Below are positions 52,618 to 60,796 of a stretch of 64,000 bases of DNA, one piece after another. Made by a program: the position numbers and the translations under genes. The notes beneath the pieces were generated by a model. The model saw nothing but the letters and a program-made list of their open reading frames with translations, was not told the origin of the DNA and did no database searches. This stretch comes from an uncultured Prevotellaceae bacterium (GTDB taxonomy: Bacteria; Bacteroidota; Bacteroidia; Bacteroidales; Bacteroidaceae). The DNA lies in assembly GCA_902784565.1 (NCBI GenBank), contig CACZVE010000006.1, positions 40,186 to 104,185 on the forward strand. The letters are read 5' to 3'. Numbering within the stretch: position 1 is the first letter of the stretch; every line of letters begins with the position of its first letter.

Positions 52618-54795
52618 TTAATTCGCCATTTCTGAGATGAACTTGATACGGACCAGTCGGATCTCATCTTCAGAATAATCTTTTCCCAGTTCATCCTGAG
52701 CCACACTCAGTTTGTCGGTATCTGACTCCGCAAAGTAATCGTAGATATCATCGATATGATCCTCGTCCATGACCTCTTCCAGGAAATAGTCGATATTCAG
52801 TTTGGTTCCACTATAGACAATCGCCTCTATCTCATCGAGCAACTCGTCGAAATCGATACCCTGGGCGTTTGCAATATCGTCAAGGGCGACTTGGCGGTCA
52901 ATGCTCTGGATGATCTTCACCTTCAGCATCGACTTCTTGGCAACAGTACGGACACGCAGGTCCATCTGACGCTCTATCTCGTTTTCTTCGCAGTATTTGG
53001 CAATCAAATCCACAAACTCCTTGGCGTATGGCTGTTTCACCTTTCCTTCGCCCACACCCTGGATATTCTTCAGTTCCTCTAAGGTCACGGGATAGTCCGT
53101 AGCCATCTGGTCGATGCTGACATCCTGGAAGATGACATAGGGCGGACGTCCCAACCGCTTCGATACCTTCTTACGGAGATCACGCAACATCGCAGAAAGT
53201 GTCGGATCAAGGGCTCCCGTTCCGCCTTCTGGCTCTGCCTCGTAGTCATCGCTGAACTCGGCATCCTTCACGATCATAAACGACTTCGGTGACTTCAGGA
53301 ATTTCTTTCCGGCAGCCGTGACCTTCAAGAGACCGTAGTTCTCCACTTCCTTCTTGATATAACCGGCGATCAGCGCCTGGCGGATGACCGGATTCCAGAT
53401 CTTCTCATCATCATCCTCTCCGATGCCGAACTCATCCAGTTCGTGATGCTTATGCGCCAGAATCTCCTCCGTCTCCTTACCGATAATGAAATCTATCACA
53501 TAGTCACTGCGGAAGTTCTCCTTAATGAGTTGGATCACATTCAGTACCGTGATCAACTGATCCTTGGCTTCGATCTTTGTCTTCGGATGCAGACAATTGT
53601 CGCAGTTGCCGCAGTTGTCCTTCTCATAGACCTCTCCGAAATAGTGCAGGAGCATCTTTCTGCGACAGACGCTCGTCTCGGCATAGGCCGCCGTCTCCAC
53701 CAACAACTGTCGACCGATATCCTGTTCGGCCACGGGCTTTCCTTCCATGAATTTCTCCAGTTTGTCCAAATCCTTGCTGGAATAGAAGGCCAGACAGATA
53801 CCCTCACCCCCATCGCGACCGGCACGACCCGTCTCCTGATAATAACCTTCCAACGACTTCGGGATGTCGTAATGAATCACAAAACGTACATCGGGCTTGT
53901 CAATGCCCATGCCAAAGGCGATGGTGGCCACAATCACATCGATATCCTCCATGAGGAAGGCATCCTGTGTCTGTGTTCTCGTCGTAGAATCCAGACCGGC
54001 ATGATAGGCAGCCGCCTTGATGTCATTGGCCCGGAGGATGGCAGCCAGTTCCTCTACTTTCTTTCTGGAGAGACAGTAGATGATGCCACTCTTGCCGGGA
54101 TGCTGTTTGATGAACTTGATGATGTCCTTGTCGACATCCTTTGTCTTCGCCCGGACCTCGTAATACAGGTTCGGACGGTTAAATGAACTCTTGAACTCCG
54201 TGGCATCCACAATACCCAGGTTCTTCTTGATATCCGAACGCACCTTATCGGTGGCGGTGGCTGTCAGGGCAATAATAGGCGCCTCCCCGATCTCGTTCAC
54301 GATCGGACGGATACGTCGGTATTCCGGACGGAAGTCATGTCCCCATTCCGAGATACAATGTGCCTCATCCACCGCATAGAAAGAGATCTTCACCGATTTG
54401 AGGAATTCCACATTATCCTCTTTCGTCAACGACTCGGGGGCCACATAGAGGAGTTTGGTATAACCGGCCAGGATATCTGCCTTCACCTGGTCAATAGCCG
54501 CCTTGTTCAACGAGGAGTTCAGGTAATGGGCCGTCCCTTCGTGTTCACTCAGATTGGAGATGACGTCCACCTGATTCTTCATCAGGGCTATCAGGGGCGA
54601 GATGACAATAGCGGTACCATCCATCAACAATGACGGCAACTGGTAGCAAAGGGATTTGCCACCGCCTGTCGGCATCAGCACGAACGTGTCTTTTCCTTCC
54701 AACACATTGCGGATGATATGTTCCTGATCACCTTTGAACTTGTCAAATCCAAAGTATTTCTTCAATGCTGCTGTAAGATTGATCTCCTGGGGCAT
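52618..54795 (-). CDS. recQ: ATP-dependent DNA helicase RecQ
   Basis: RecQ is a 3'-5' helicase of recombination and repair. The 725-residue protein has motif 0 at FGFDKFKGDQEHII, Walker A MPTGGGKSLCYQ, the DEAH box in YAVDEAHCISEWGHDFRPEY, motif VI YYQETGRAGRDGG, a four-Cys zinc site (C-RRKMLLHYF then CGNCDNC), the RQC winged helix, and an HRDC domain (about 525-600: LRKKVSKRLGRPPYVIFQD). An extra 100-residue helical tail makes it longer than the E. coli enzyme (about 610); this tail is usual in Bacteroidota. Confidence 0.95.
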   Translation of the reverse strand: MPQEINLTAALKKYFGFDKFKGDQEHIIRNVLEGKDTFVLMPTGGGKSLCYQLPSLLMDGTAIVISPLIALMKNQVDVISNLSEHEGTAHYLNSSLNKAAIDQVKADILAGYTKLLYVAPESLTKEDNVEFLKSVKISFYAVDEAHCISEWGHDFRPEYRRIRPIVNEIGEAPIIALTATATDKVRSDIKKNLGIVDATEFKSSFNRPNLYYEVRAKTKDVDKDIIKFIKQHPGKSGIIYCLSRKKVEELAAILRANDIKAAAYHAGLDSTTRTQTQDAFLMEDIDVIVATIAFGMGIDKPDVRFVIHYDIPKSLEGYYQETGRAGRDGGEGICLAFYSSKDLDKLEKFMEGKPVAEQDIGRQLLVETAAYAETSVCRRKMLLHYFGEVYEKDNCGNCDNCLHPKTKIEAKDQLITVLNVIQLIKENFRSDYVIDFIIGKETEEILAHKHHELDEFGIGEDDDEKIWNPVIRQALIAGYIKKEVENYGLLKVTAAGKKFLKSPKSFMIVKDAEFSDDYEAEPEGGTGALDPTLSAMLRDLRKKVSKRLGRPPYVIFQDVSIDQMATDYPVTLEELKNIQGVGEGKVKQPYAKEFVDLIAKYCEENEIERQMDLRVRTVAKKSMLKVKIIQSIDRQVALDDIANAQGIDFDELLDEIEAIVYSGTKLNIDYFLEEVMDEDHIDDIYDYFAESDTDKLSVAQDELGKDYSEDEIRLVRIKFISEMAN

Positions 54796-54825
54796 ATTAT
54801 TTCGTTATTTATAGGCTTTGTGTCC

Positions 54826-56061
54826 TTATGAAGCCAACTTCTGCAGATGTGACTTCTCGAACTGTTTCTTCACAAATTCTTCTGTCACCTCGAATGACTT
54901 TATCTTTTTCGAGGGTGCATCAAACATGGTGTCCATCATCACGCTCTCCACGATAGACCGGAGTCCTCGGGCACCAAGTTTATACTCCACGGCCTTGTCG
55001 ACAATTGCATTCAATGCCTCTGGAGTAAACGAGAGTTTGATTCCATCCATCTCGAAGAGTTTCACGTACTGTCGGATAATCGAGTTCTTCGGTTCTACAA
55101 GAATCTTTTCCAACGCCTCACGGTCGAGTGGTTCCAGATAAGTCAGGACCGGCAGTCGGCCGATGATCTCCGGGATGAGTCCAAACGACTTCAAATCCTG
55201 CGGCACAATATACTGCATTAGGTTCTTCTTGTCGATTTTGGCGACATTCTGTACGGAATTATATCCCACCACGTGGGTGTTCATCCGTTGGGCAATCTTC
55301 TGTTCGATGCCGTCAAAGGCACCACCGCAGATAAACAAGATGTTCCGGGTATCCAACTGGATATATTCCTGGTCAGGATGCTTTCTTCCTCCCTTGGGCG
55401 GGACATTGACGTTTGTTCCCTCCAATAGTTTCAGCAATCCCTGTTGGACGCCCTCACCACTGACGTCACGGGTTATCGAGGGATTATCCATCTTACGGGC
55501 AATCTTATCGATCTCGTCAATGAACACGATACCACGCTGGGCAGCCTCCACGTTAAAGTCAGCAACCTGCAGCAGACGGGTCAGGATACTCTCCACATCC
55601 TCTCCCACGTAACCGGCCTCCGTAAACACGGTAGCATCGACAATCGTAAACGGCACATCCAACAGTCGGGCGATGGTCCGGGCTAAGAGTGTCTTTCCCG
55701 TTCCCGTCGAACCCACCATGATGATATTACTCTTCTCGATCTCCACCTCGTCGGCACTGGAAGGCTGCTGGAGCCGCTTGTAATGGTTATAGACCGCTAC
55801 AGACAGATAGCGCTTGGCCTCATCCTGCCCAATCACATACTGGTCAAGATAAGCCTTGATCTCCCGAGGCTTGGGGATCTGCACCTTTGCGCTCCCATGA
55901 GACCCATCAACCTCTTTCTTCTGCATCCAGTCTTGCTGCTGGACAATCTGGTAGGCCTGCTGGGCACAGTCCTCACAGATATAGGCATTCAGTCCCGTGA
56001 TCAACAGTCTGACCTCTTTCTCAGATCTTCCGCAGAAACTGCAGCAACCTTTCTTTACCAT
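54826..56061 (-). CDS. clpX: ClpXP protease ATPase subunit ClpX
   Basis: ClpX unfolds substrates and feeds them to ClpP. The 411-residue protein has the N-terminal zinc finger (CSFCGRS and CEDC), Walker A GSTGTGKT, Walker [10 protein letters not shown], the GYVGEDVE pore loop, sensor regions and the IGF-type ClpP contact, here in the C-terminal half near [19 protein letters not shown]. It follows clpP by 2 bases, so both subunits come from one transcript. Confidence 0.97.
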   Translation of the reverse strand: MVKKGCCSFCGRSEKEVRLLITGLNAYICEDCAQQAYQIVQQQDWMQKKEVDGSHGSAKVQIPKPREIKAYLDQYVIGQDEAKRYLSVAVYNHYKRLQQPSSADEVEIEKSNIIMVGSTGTGKTLLARTIARLLDVPFTIVDATVFTEAGYVGEDVESILTRLLQVADFNVEAAQRGIVFIDEIDKIARKMDNPSITRDVSGEGVQQGLLKLLEGTNVNVPPKGGRKHPDQEYIQLDTRNILFICGGAFDGIEQKIAQRMNTHVVGYNSVQNVAKIDKKNLMQYIVPQDLKSFGLIPEIIGRLPVLTYLEPLDREALEKILVEPKNSIIRQYVKLFEMDGIKLSFTPEALNAIVDKAVEYKLGARGLRSIVESVMMDTMFDAPSKKIKSFEVTEEFVKKQFEKSHLQKLAS

Positions 56062-56063
56062 TC

Positions 56064-56744
56064 TTATCCTTTCCTCGTCAATACGTTATCAATCATGCCA
56101 TATTCCTTGGCTTCCTCCGCCGTCATCCAGTAGTTACGGTCAGAGTCTGCATAGACCTTCTCGTAGGGGGTATGGGAGTGGTCGGAGATGATGGTATACA
56201 GTTCTTTCTTGAATTTCAAGATCTCCTTGGCCTCGATCTCGATGTCCGAAGCCTGACCCTGGACGCCACCCAATGGCTGGTGGATCATCACCCGACTGTG
56301 CGGCAGGGCGGAACGCTTGCCCTCCGTACCAGCCACGAGCAGGACGGCTCCCATCGAGGCAGCCATACCGGTACAGATGGTGGCGACATCACTCGAGATG
56401 AACTGCATGGTGTCATAGATACCCAGTCCGGCCGTCACACTACCGCCGGGACTGTTGATATAGATGGAGATATCCTTGCCCGAGTCCACGGAGTCGAGAT
56501 AGAGCAACTGGGCCTGTAACGTATTGGCGGTATAGTCGTCTATCTGTGTACCAAGGAAGATGATGCGGTCCATCATCAAACGTGAAAAGACGTCCATCTG
56601 CGTCACATTCAACTGACGTTCTTCCAGAATGTACGGATTCAGATACTGTGCCTGAGCCTTCATCATCTCGTCGAGAGTCAGACCGTCCATTCCCAAATGC
56701 CCTACGGCATATTTTCTAAAATCATTCTTCATATCACTTTTCAC
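56064..56744 (-). CDS. clpP: ATP-dependent Clp protease proteolytic subunit
   Basis: ClpP forms the double-ring serine protease. The 226-residue protein has the nucleophile Ser130 in GMAASMGA and His155 in [10 protein letters not shown], with the acidic member expected near the [14 protein letters not shown] segment. An N-terminal extension of about 30 residues exceeds the E. coli form. The ATG 12 bases downstream (56732) is an alternative start. A heptamer tract (56735-56769) overlaps the start region, and an inverted repeat brackets the promoter. Confidence 0.96.
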   Translation of the reverse strand: MKSDMKNDFRKYAVGHLGMDGLTLDEMMKAQAQYLNPYILEERQLNVTQMDVFSRLMMDRIIFLGTQIDDYTANTLQAQLLYLDSVDSGKDISIYINSPGGSVTAGLGIYDTMQFISSDVATICTGMAASMGAVLLVAGTEGKRSALPHSRVMIHQPLGGVQGQASDIEIEAKEILKFKKELYTIISDHSHTPYEKVYADSDRNYWMTAEEAKEYGMIDNVLTRKG

Positions 56745-56769
56745 TATTCATTATTCGTTATTCACTTAT
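56735..56769. repeat. Heptamer tract over the clpP start region
   Basis: Five units, CACTTTT, CACTATT, CATTATT, CGTTATT, CACTTAT, keep a 7-base period and overlap the first clpP start codon. Confidence 0.75.
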
Positions 56770-56777
56770 ACAATAAA

Positions 56778-56839
56778 GGGTTATCGACCTTTTATCTTGT
56801 ATATTGGGACACAAAGATAAACAAAAAAGTCGATAACCC
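56778..56839 (-). promoter_or_regulatory. clpP promoter between the arms of an 11-bp inverted repeat
   Basis: GGGTTATCGAC (56778-56788) is the exact reverse complement of GTCGATAACCC (56829-56839). Between them lies the -7 box TTATCTTTG (56820 to 56812). The far arm falls between the -33 and -7 regions, the near arm about 15-25 bases into the transcript: places where a repressor could act. The 40-base loop makes a simple terminator for tig less likely. It is not the CIRCE sequence. Confidence 0.55.
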
Positions 56840-56873
56840 CTCAAAAAATGGAGTTATTTTTTCGTAAAAAAAC

Positions 56874-58235
56874 TTATTTTCTCTCCATTAACTTATTAAA
56901 CTCGTCCAAAGTGACGGTTTTTTCGTCCAATTTGACCACCGATTTGAGCGCTTCCGTCAACTTCTGATCGACGACACGGTCCACGAAGTTTTCTATGTTC
57001 TCACGCTTCTTCAACTGCTCGTCGGCATAGTTCTCCACCACGTCCTCAGGCACATTACTCATACCGTACTGTGCGAACTGGGCACGGATGGCGCTCTTGG
57101 CCACTTCCTTCAAGTCCTCGTCCTTGACTTCAATCTTCTGGGCGGCCACGATCTGTTCCTTGATCAGGTGCCACTTCAGTTCCTGGATACTGCCCTCGAA
57201 GTTCTTCTCCACGAAGTCCTCACCCTTATCCTTGTTGTTGTTCACCATGATACGCTTCAACAAAGCCTCGGGGAACTCCAGGTTTCCGACTTTCTTCTCC
57301 AGATGTTCACGGACATCGAGCATGAACTTATAGTCGCTGCTGCCGACAAACTGAGCCTTCAACTGTTCGGCGATCTTCTCACGGAACTCCTTCTCGTTCT
57401 TGACGGTGCCCTCTCCGAAGACTCTGTCGAACAGGGCCTGATTCACCTCTGCGGGCTGGAAATGACGGATCTCCGTAATCTGGAAACTGAAGTCAGACTT
57501 CAGGTCCTTCACCTTCTCCTTGTCCACCTTCAACAGGGCGGCCACCTCTGCATCATTGTCAGGATAAGCCTTCTTGGGGTTAAAGGTAATGATATCACCC
57601 ACCTTACATCCGTCGAAAAGTTTCTTCTGCTTGTCTTCCTTAATATAGGCCGGCATGATCATGCCACTCTCAGTGGTGATACCGCCTTCCAATGTATTGC
57701 CTTTCTTATCCAACTCCCGCAGGTCGCCGGTCAACGTATCGTTGCCGCTGAACACCTCAGCCTTCGTAAACTCGCCGGCCTGTGAGGCATACATCTGTAC
57801 CTGTTGGTCGAGCATCTTGTCATCGATGGCGATGGTATAGTAGGCAATCTTGTCGCGTCCGCTCAACTTGGCCTCGAATTCGGGAGCCACGGCAATATCG
57901 AACACAAACGTCAGGTCACCTTCCTTCTCAAAGTCCTGCGGCTGTTGTTTCTCCGTATTGGGCAGGGGATCGCCCAGCATCTGAATCTTGTTCTCACGCA
58001 CATACTCATAGAGTTTCTCACCCAACAGTTTATTGACCTCTTCCACCTTCACGGCGGTACCATATTGTTTCTTGATCAATCCCATGGGAACATTCCCCGG
58101 ACGGAAACCGGGAATCTGTGCTTTCTTACGATAGTCCTTCAGTGTCTTTTCTACCTTCTCCTGGTAGTCTGCCGGTTCAATGGTCATCGTCAACAGACCA
58201 TTGATCTTATCGGCGCAATCAAATGAAATTTTCAT
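56874..58235 (-). CDS. tig: Trigger factor chaperone
   Basis: Trigger factor binds ribosomes and shields nascent chains. The 453-residue protein has the ribosome-binding N-terminal domain with KAQIPGFRPGNVPMGLIKKQYG, the usual signature GFRxGxxP. A divergent FKBP-like middle domain (about 155-240) and a helical C-terminal chaperone domain (about 250-445) follow. Middle-domain active-site residues are not well conserved, as is common in Bacteroidota. It lies upstream of clpP-clpX on the same strand, as in many bacteria. Confidence 0.95.
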   Translation of the reverse strand: MKISFDCADKINGLLTMTIEPADYQEKVEKTLKDYRKKAQIPGFRPGNVPMGLIKKQYGTAVKVEEVNKLLGEKLYEYVRENKIQMLGDPLPNTEKQQPQDFEKEGDLTFVFDIAVAPEFEAKLSGRDKIAYYTIAIDDKMLDQQVQMYASQAGEFTKAEVFSGNDTLTGDLRELDKKGNTLEGGITTESGMIMPAYIKEDKQKKLFDGCKVGDIITFNPKKAYPDNDAEVAALLKVDKEKVKDLKSDFSFQITEIRHFQPAEVNQALFDRVFGEGTVKNEKEFREKIAEQLKAQFVGSSDYKFMLDVREHLEKKVGNLEFPEALLKRIMVNNNKDKGEDFVEKNFEGSIQELKWHLIKEQIVAAQKIEVKDEDLKEVAKSAIRAQFAQYGMSNVPEDVVENYADEQLKKRENIENFVDRVVDQKLTEALKSVVKLDEKTVTLDEFNKLMERK

Positions 58236-58277
58236 CTTTTCTTATACCTTATTTATTATATATCTCAATTTGGAGGT

Positions 58278-58286
58278 GCAAAATTA
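58278..58286 (-). promoter_or_regulatory. -7 promoter box of tig
   Basis: The minus strand reads TAATTTTGC, 42 bases before the ATG. Confidence 0.65.
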
Positions 58287-58323
58287 CGCAATCTCAGCCG
58301 AAAAAATGCACAATTTAGATATT

Positions 58324-59091
58324 TTAACTTTGAAAACCTTTCTTACGGAGTTCGAACGATTCGGTGAGGTATTTCTCGCGCACCACCTTGTTGGCGGCCA
58401 GTTCCTCGGGTGTTCCCTGGAACAGGATACGGCCTTCGAACAACAGATAGGCACGGTCGGTAATGGCCAATGTCTCGTCTACGTTATGGTCGGTAATCAG
58501 GATACCGATATTACGGTACTTCAGGTGCCACACGATCTGTTGGATATCCTCCACGGCAATGGGGTCCACGCCGGCAAACGGTTCGTCGAGCATGATGAAC
58601 TTCGGCTCAATGGCCAGACAACGGGCGATCTCCGTCCTGCGTCGCTCACCACCCGAGAGTTGGTCACCCTTGTTCTTGCGCACCTTCTCCAGACGGAACT
58701 CAGCAATCAGGCTTTCCAGTTTCTCCAACTGGTAGTCGCGGGGCTTGCCTGTCATCTCCAGGACTGACAGGATATTATCTTCCACACTCATCTTACGAAA
58801 CACCGACGCTTCCTGTGCCAGATAGCCGATACCGGCACGGGCCCGTTTGTAGACCGGGTACGATGTCACGTCCTCTTCTCCCAGAAAGATATGACCGCCA
58901 TTAGGGACAATCAGTCCGGTGGTCATATAGAACGAGGTGGTCTTTCCGGCACCGTTCGGCCCCAGCAGTCCCACGATCTCACCCTGTTTCACGTCGAAAC
59001 TCACATCGTTGACGACGGTACGTTTCCCGTAGCGTTTCACCAGTCCTTCCGTCCGGAGCACTAAACGCTCATTATTCATGTTTTCTTCCAT
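58324..59091 (-). CDS. lptB: Lipopolysaccharide export ABC ATPase
   Basis: LptB powers extraction of lipopolysaccharide from the inner membrane with LptFG. The 255-residue ATPase has Walker [18 protein letters not shown], the LptB-type [16 protein letters not shown] (Q-loop), signature [16 protein letters not shown], Walker [20 protein letters not shown], and [19 protein letters not shown] is diagnostic for LptB. I chose the ATG at 59091, about 15 bases after the expected transcription start; the much longer in-frame extension runs through the promoter. The OstA-like gene at 46727 may serve the same pathway. Confidence 0.93.
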   Translation of the reverse strand: MEENMNNERLVLRTEGLVKRYGKRTVVNDVSFDVKQGEIVGLLGPNGAGKTTSFYMTTGLIVPNGGHIFLGEEDVTSYPVYKRARAGIGYLAQEASVFRKMSVEDNILSVLEMTGKPRDYQLEKLESLIAEFRLEKVRKNKGDQLSGGERRRTEIARCLAIEPKFIMLDEPFAGVDPIAVEDIQQIVWHLKYRNIGILITDHNVDETLAITDRAYLLFEGRILFQGTPEELAANKVVREKYLTESFELRKKGFQS

Positions 59092-59107
59092 AATCGGCTG
59101 CATAATC

Positions 59108-59175
59108 GGGTGCAAAGGTACAAAAAATAAGAAATAAATATTCATAATTAAGAAATATTTAGTACCTTTGCACCC
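59108..59175. promoter_or_regulatory. Divergent lptB/mlaE promoters as a 14-bp inverted repeat
   Basis: GGGTGCAAAGGTAC (59108-59121) is the exact reverse complement of GTACCTTTGCACCC (59162-59175). Each contains a -7 box pointing outward (59120 to 59112 for lptB, 59163-59171 for mlaE). About 40 AT-rich bases separate them. Confidence 0.75.
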
Positions 59176-59193
59176 AAATAAGGGAGCAAGAGC

Positions 59194-59940
59194 ATGTTGA
59201 TAACCAAATATCTCACTATATTCGGACGGTATATGATGCTGATGGGCCGCACTTTTTCGCGACCTGAGCGCATCAGGATGTTTCTCAAGCAATATGTCAA
59301 GGAGATGGCCCAGTTAGGTGTCAATTCCATCGGCATCGTGCTGCTCATCTCTTTCTTCATCGGCGCCGTCATCTGTATTCAGATGAAACTGAACATCCAG
59401 AGTCCCTGGATGCCCCGTTGGGTGTCGGGCTATACCACCCGTGAGATCTTGTTGCTGGAGTTCTCCAGCAGTATCATGTGTCTGATCCTCGCAGGAAAAG
59501 TCGGATCGAATATCGCCTCCGAACTGGGTACGATGCGGGTGACCCAACAGATCGACGCCCTGGAGATCATGGGCGTTAACTCTGCCAGTTACCTGATTCT
59601 CCCGAAGATCATGGGCATGCTCTCCATCATGCCGTTCCTGGTGATCTTCTCATCTGCCACAGGTATCCTAGGCGCCTACGCCACGTCGTATATCGGTCAT
59701 GTGCTACCGCCCGACGACCTGACGCTCGGTCTGCAGCACGATTTCAAACCCTGGTTCATGTGGATGAGTATCATCAAGAGCCAGTTCTTTGCCTTTATCA
59801 TCTCCAGTGTCCCTGCGTTCTGCGGCTATACCGTCGAGGGCGGCAGTGTCAATGTCGGCAAGGCGAGTACCGATGCCGTCGTCACCTCCAGTGTACTGAT
59901 CCTGTTCAGTGATGTCTTCCTAACCCAACTGCTGTCATGA
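59194..59940 (+). CDS. mlaE: MlaE-family ABC transporter permease
   Basis: MlaE is the membrane part of the Mla system that moves phospholipid between outer and inner membranes. The 248-residue protein has about five membrane helices, with the family blocks [45 protein letters not shown] and [18 protein letters not shown]. The central [14 protein letters not shown]-type block is diagnostic. It overlaps the ATPase gene by 4 bases. The MlaD-like partner is not in the window. Confidence 0.93.
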   Translation: MLITKYLTIFGRYMMLMGRTFSRPERIRMFLKQYVKEMAQLGVNSIGIVLLISFFIGAVICIQMKLNIQSPWMPRWVSGYTTREILLLEFSSSIMCLILAGKVGSNIASELGTMRVTQQIDALEIMGVNSASYLILPKIMGMLSIMPFLVIFSSATGILGAYATSYIGHVLPPDDLTLGLQHDFKPWFMWMSIIKSQFFAFIISSVPAFCGYTVEGGSVNVGKASTDAVVTSSVLILFSDVFLTQLLS

Positions 59941-60710
59941 TTGAAGTCAAAAATCTATACAAGTCGTTCGAGGACAAGGATGTCCTGAAAGATATCAACA
60001 CCGTTTTCGAGGATGGCAAGACCAACCTCATCATCGGCCGGAGCGGCAGTGGCAAGACCGTGCTGATGAAAAACCTCGTTGGACTGTTGGAGCCCACCAG
60101 TGGGCAGGTGCTTTACGACGGGCGCGACTTCGTGAAGATGTCCAAGCAGGAGAAGGTGAGGATGCGCCGTGAGATGGGTATGATTTTCCAGAGTGCCGCC
60201 CTCTTCGACTCGCTGACGGTCTTGGAGAACGTCATGTTTCCGCTCGACATGTTCTCTTCCATGACGCTCCGCGAAAGGACAAAGCGCGCCATGGACTGTC
60301 TGGACCGTGTCAACCTCAACGGGGCTGAAGAAAAGTTTCCGGGCGAGATCTCCGGCGGTATGCAGAAGCGCGTGGCCATCGCCCGTGCCATCGCCCTCAA
60401 CCCGAAATATCTCTTCTGCGACGAGCCCAACTCCGGTCTGGACCCAAAGACCTCGCTCGTCATCGACGACCTGCTCCAAGGTATTACCAAAGAATTTAAC
60501 ATCACCACCATTATCAACACCCACGACATGAATTCCGTCATGGGCATCGGCGAGAACATCATTTTCATCTACGAGGGTGAGAAGGAATGGCAGGGCGAAA
60601 GCAGTCAGATCATGAAGTCCACCAACGAGCGTCTGACAGACTTCATTTTCGCCAGCGACTTGTTGAAAAACATGCGCCAAGTGGTCATAAATAATGGCCT
60701 GGAACTATAA
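59937..60710 (+). CDS. mlaF: MlaF-family ABC transporter ATPase
   Basis: The 257-residue ATPase has Walker A GRSGSGKTVLMKNLVGLL, Q-loop MIFQSAALFDSLTVLENV, signature ISGGMQKRVAIARA, Walker B KYLFCDEPNSGLDPKTS and the switch His in NTHDMNSVMGIG. ISGGMQKR and FDSLTV are typical of MlaF. It is coupled to mlaE by a 4-base overlap. Together they should form the inner-membrane engine for phospholipid transport. Confidence 0.94.
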   Translation: MIEVKNLYKSFEDKDVLKDINTVFEDGKTNLIIGRSGSGKTVLMKNLVGLLEPTSGQVLYDGRDFVKMSKQEKVRMRREMGMIFQSAALFDSLTVLENVMFPLDMFSSMTLRERTKRAMDCLDRVNLNGAEEKFPGEISGGMQKRVAIARAIALNPKYLFCDEPNSGLDPKTSLVIDDLLQGITKEFNITTIINTHDMNSVMGIGENIIFIYEGEKEWQGESSQIMKSTNERLTDFIFASDLLKNMRQVVINNGLEL

Positions 60711-60779
60711 AAGAGGTGGAAAATTTGCCCGTTTATTGATTTTTTGGCCATAAAACTTGGCAATTTCAGATTCTTTTCG

Positions 60780-60788
60780 TATTTTTGC
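60780..60788 (+). promoter_or_regulatory. -7 promoter box of the SpoIIE-type operon
   Basis: TATTTTTGC lies 8 bases before the ATG at 60797 and 29 bases before the in-frame ATG at 60818. Confidence 0.6.
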
Positions 60789-60796
60789 AGCAATTT

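Noticed and set aside
56778-56839. CIRCE (HrcA) operator before clpP
   Set aside because: The arms are GGGTTATCGAC/GTCGATAACCC, not TTAGCACTC/GAGTGCTAA, and the spacer is 40 bases.
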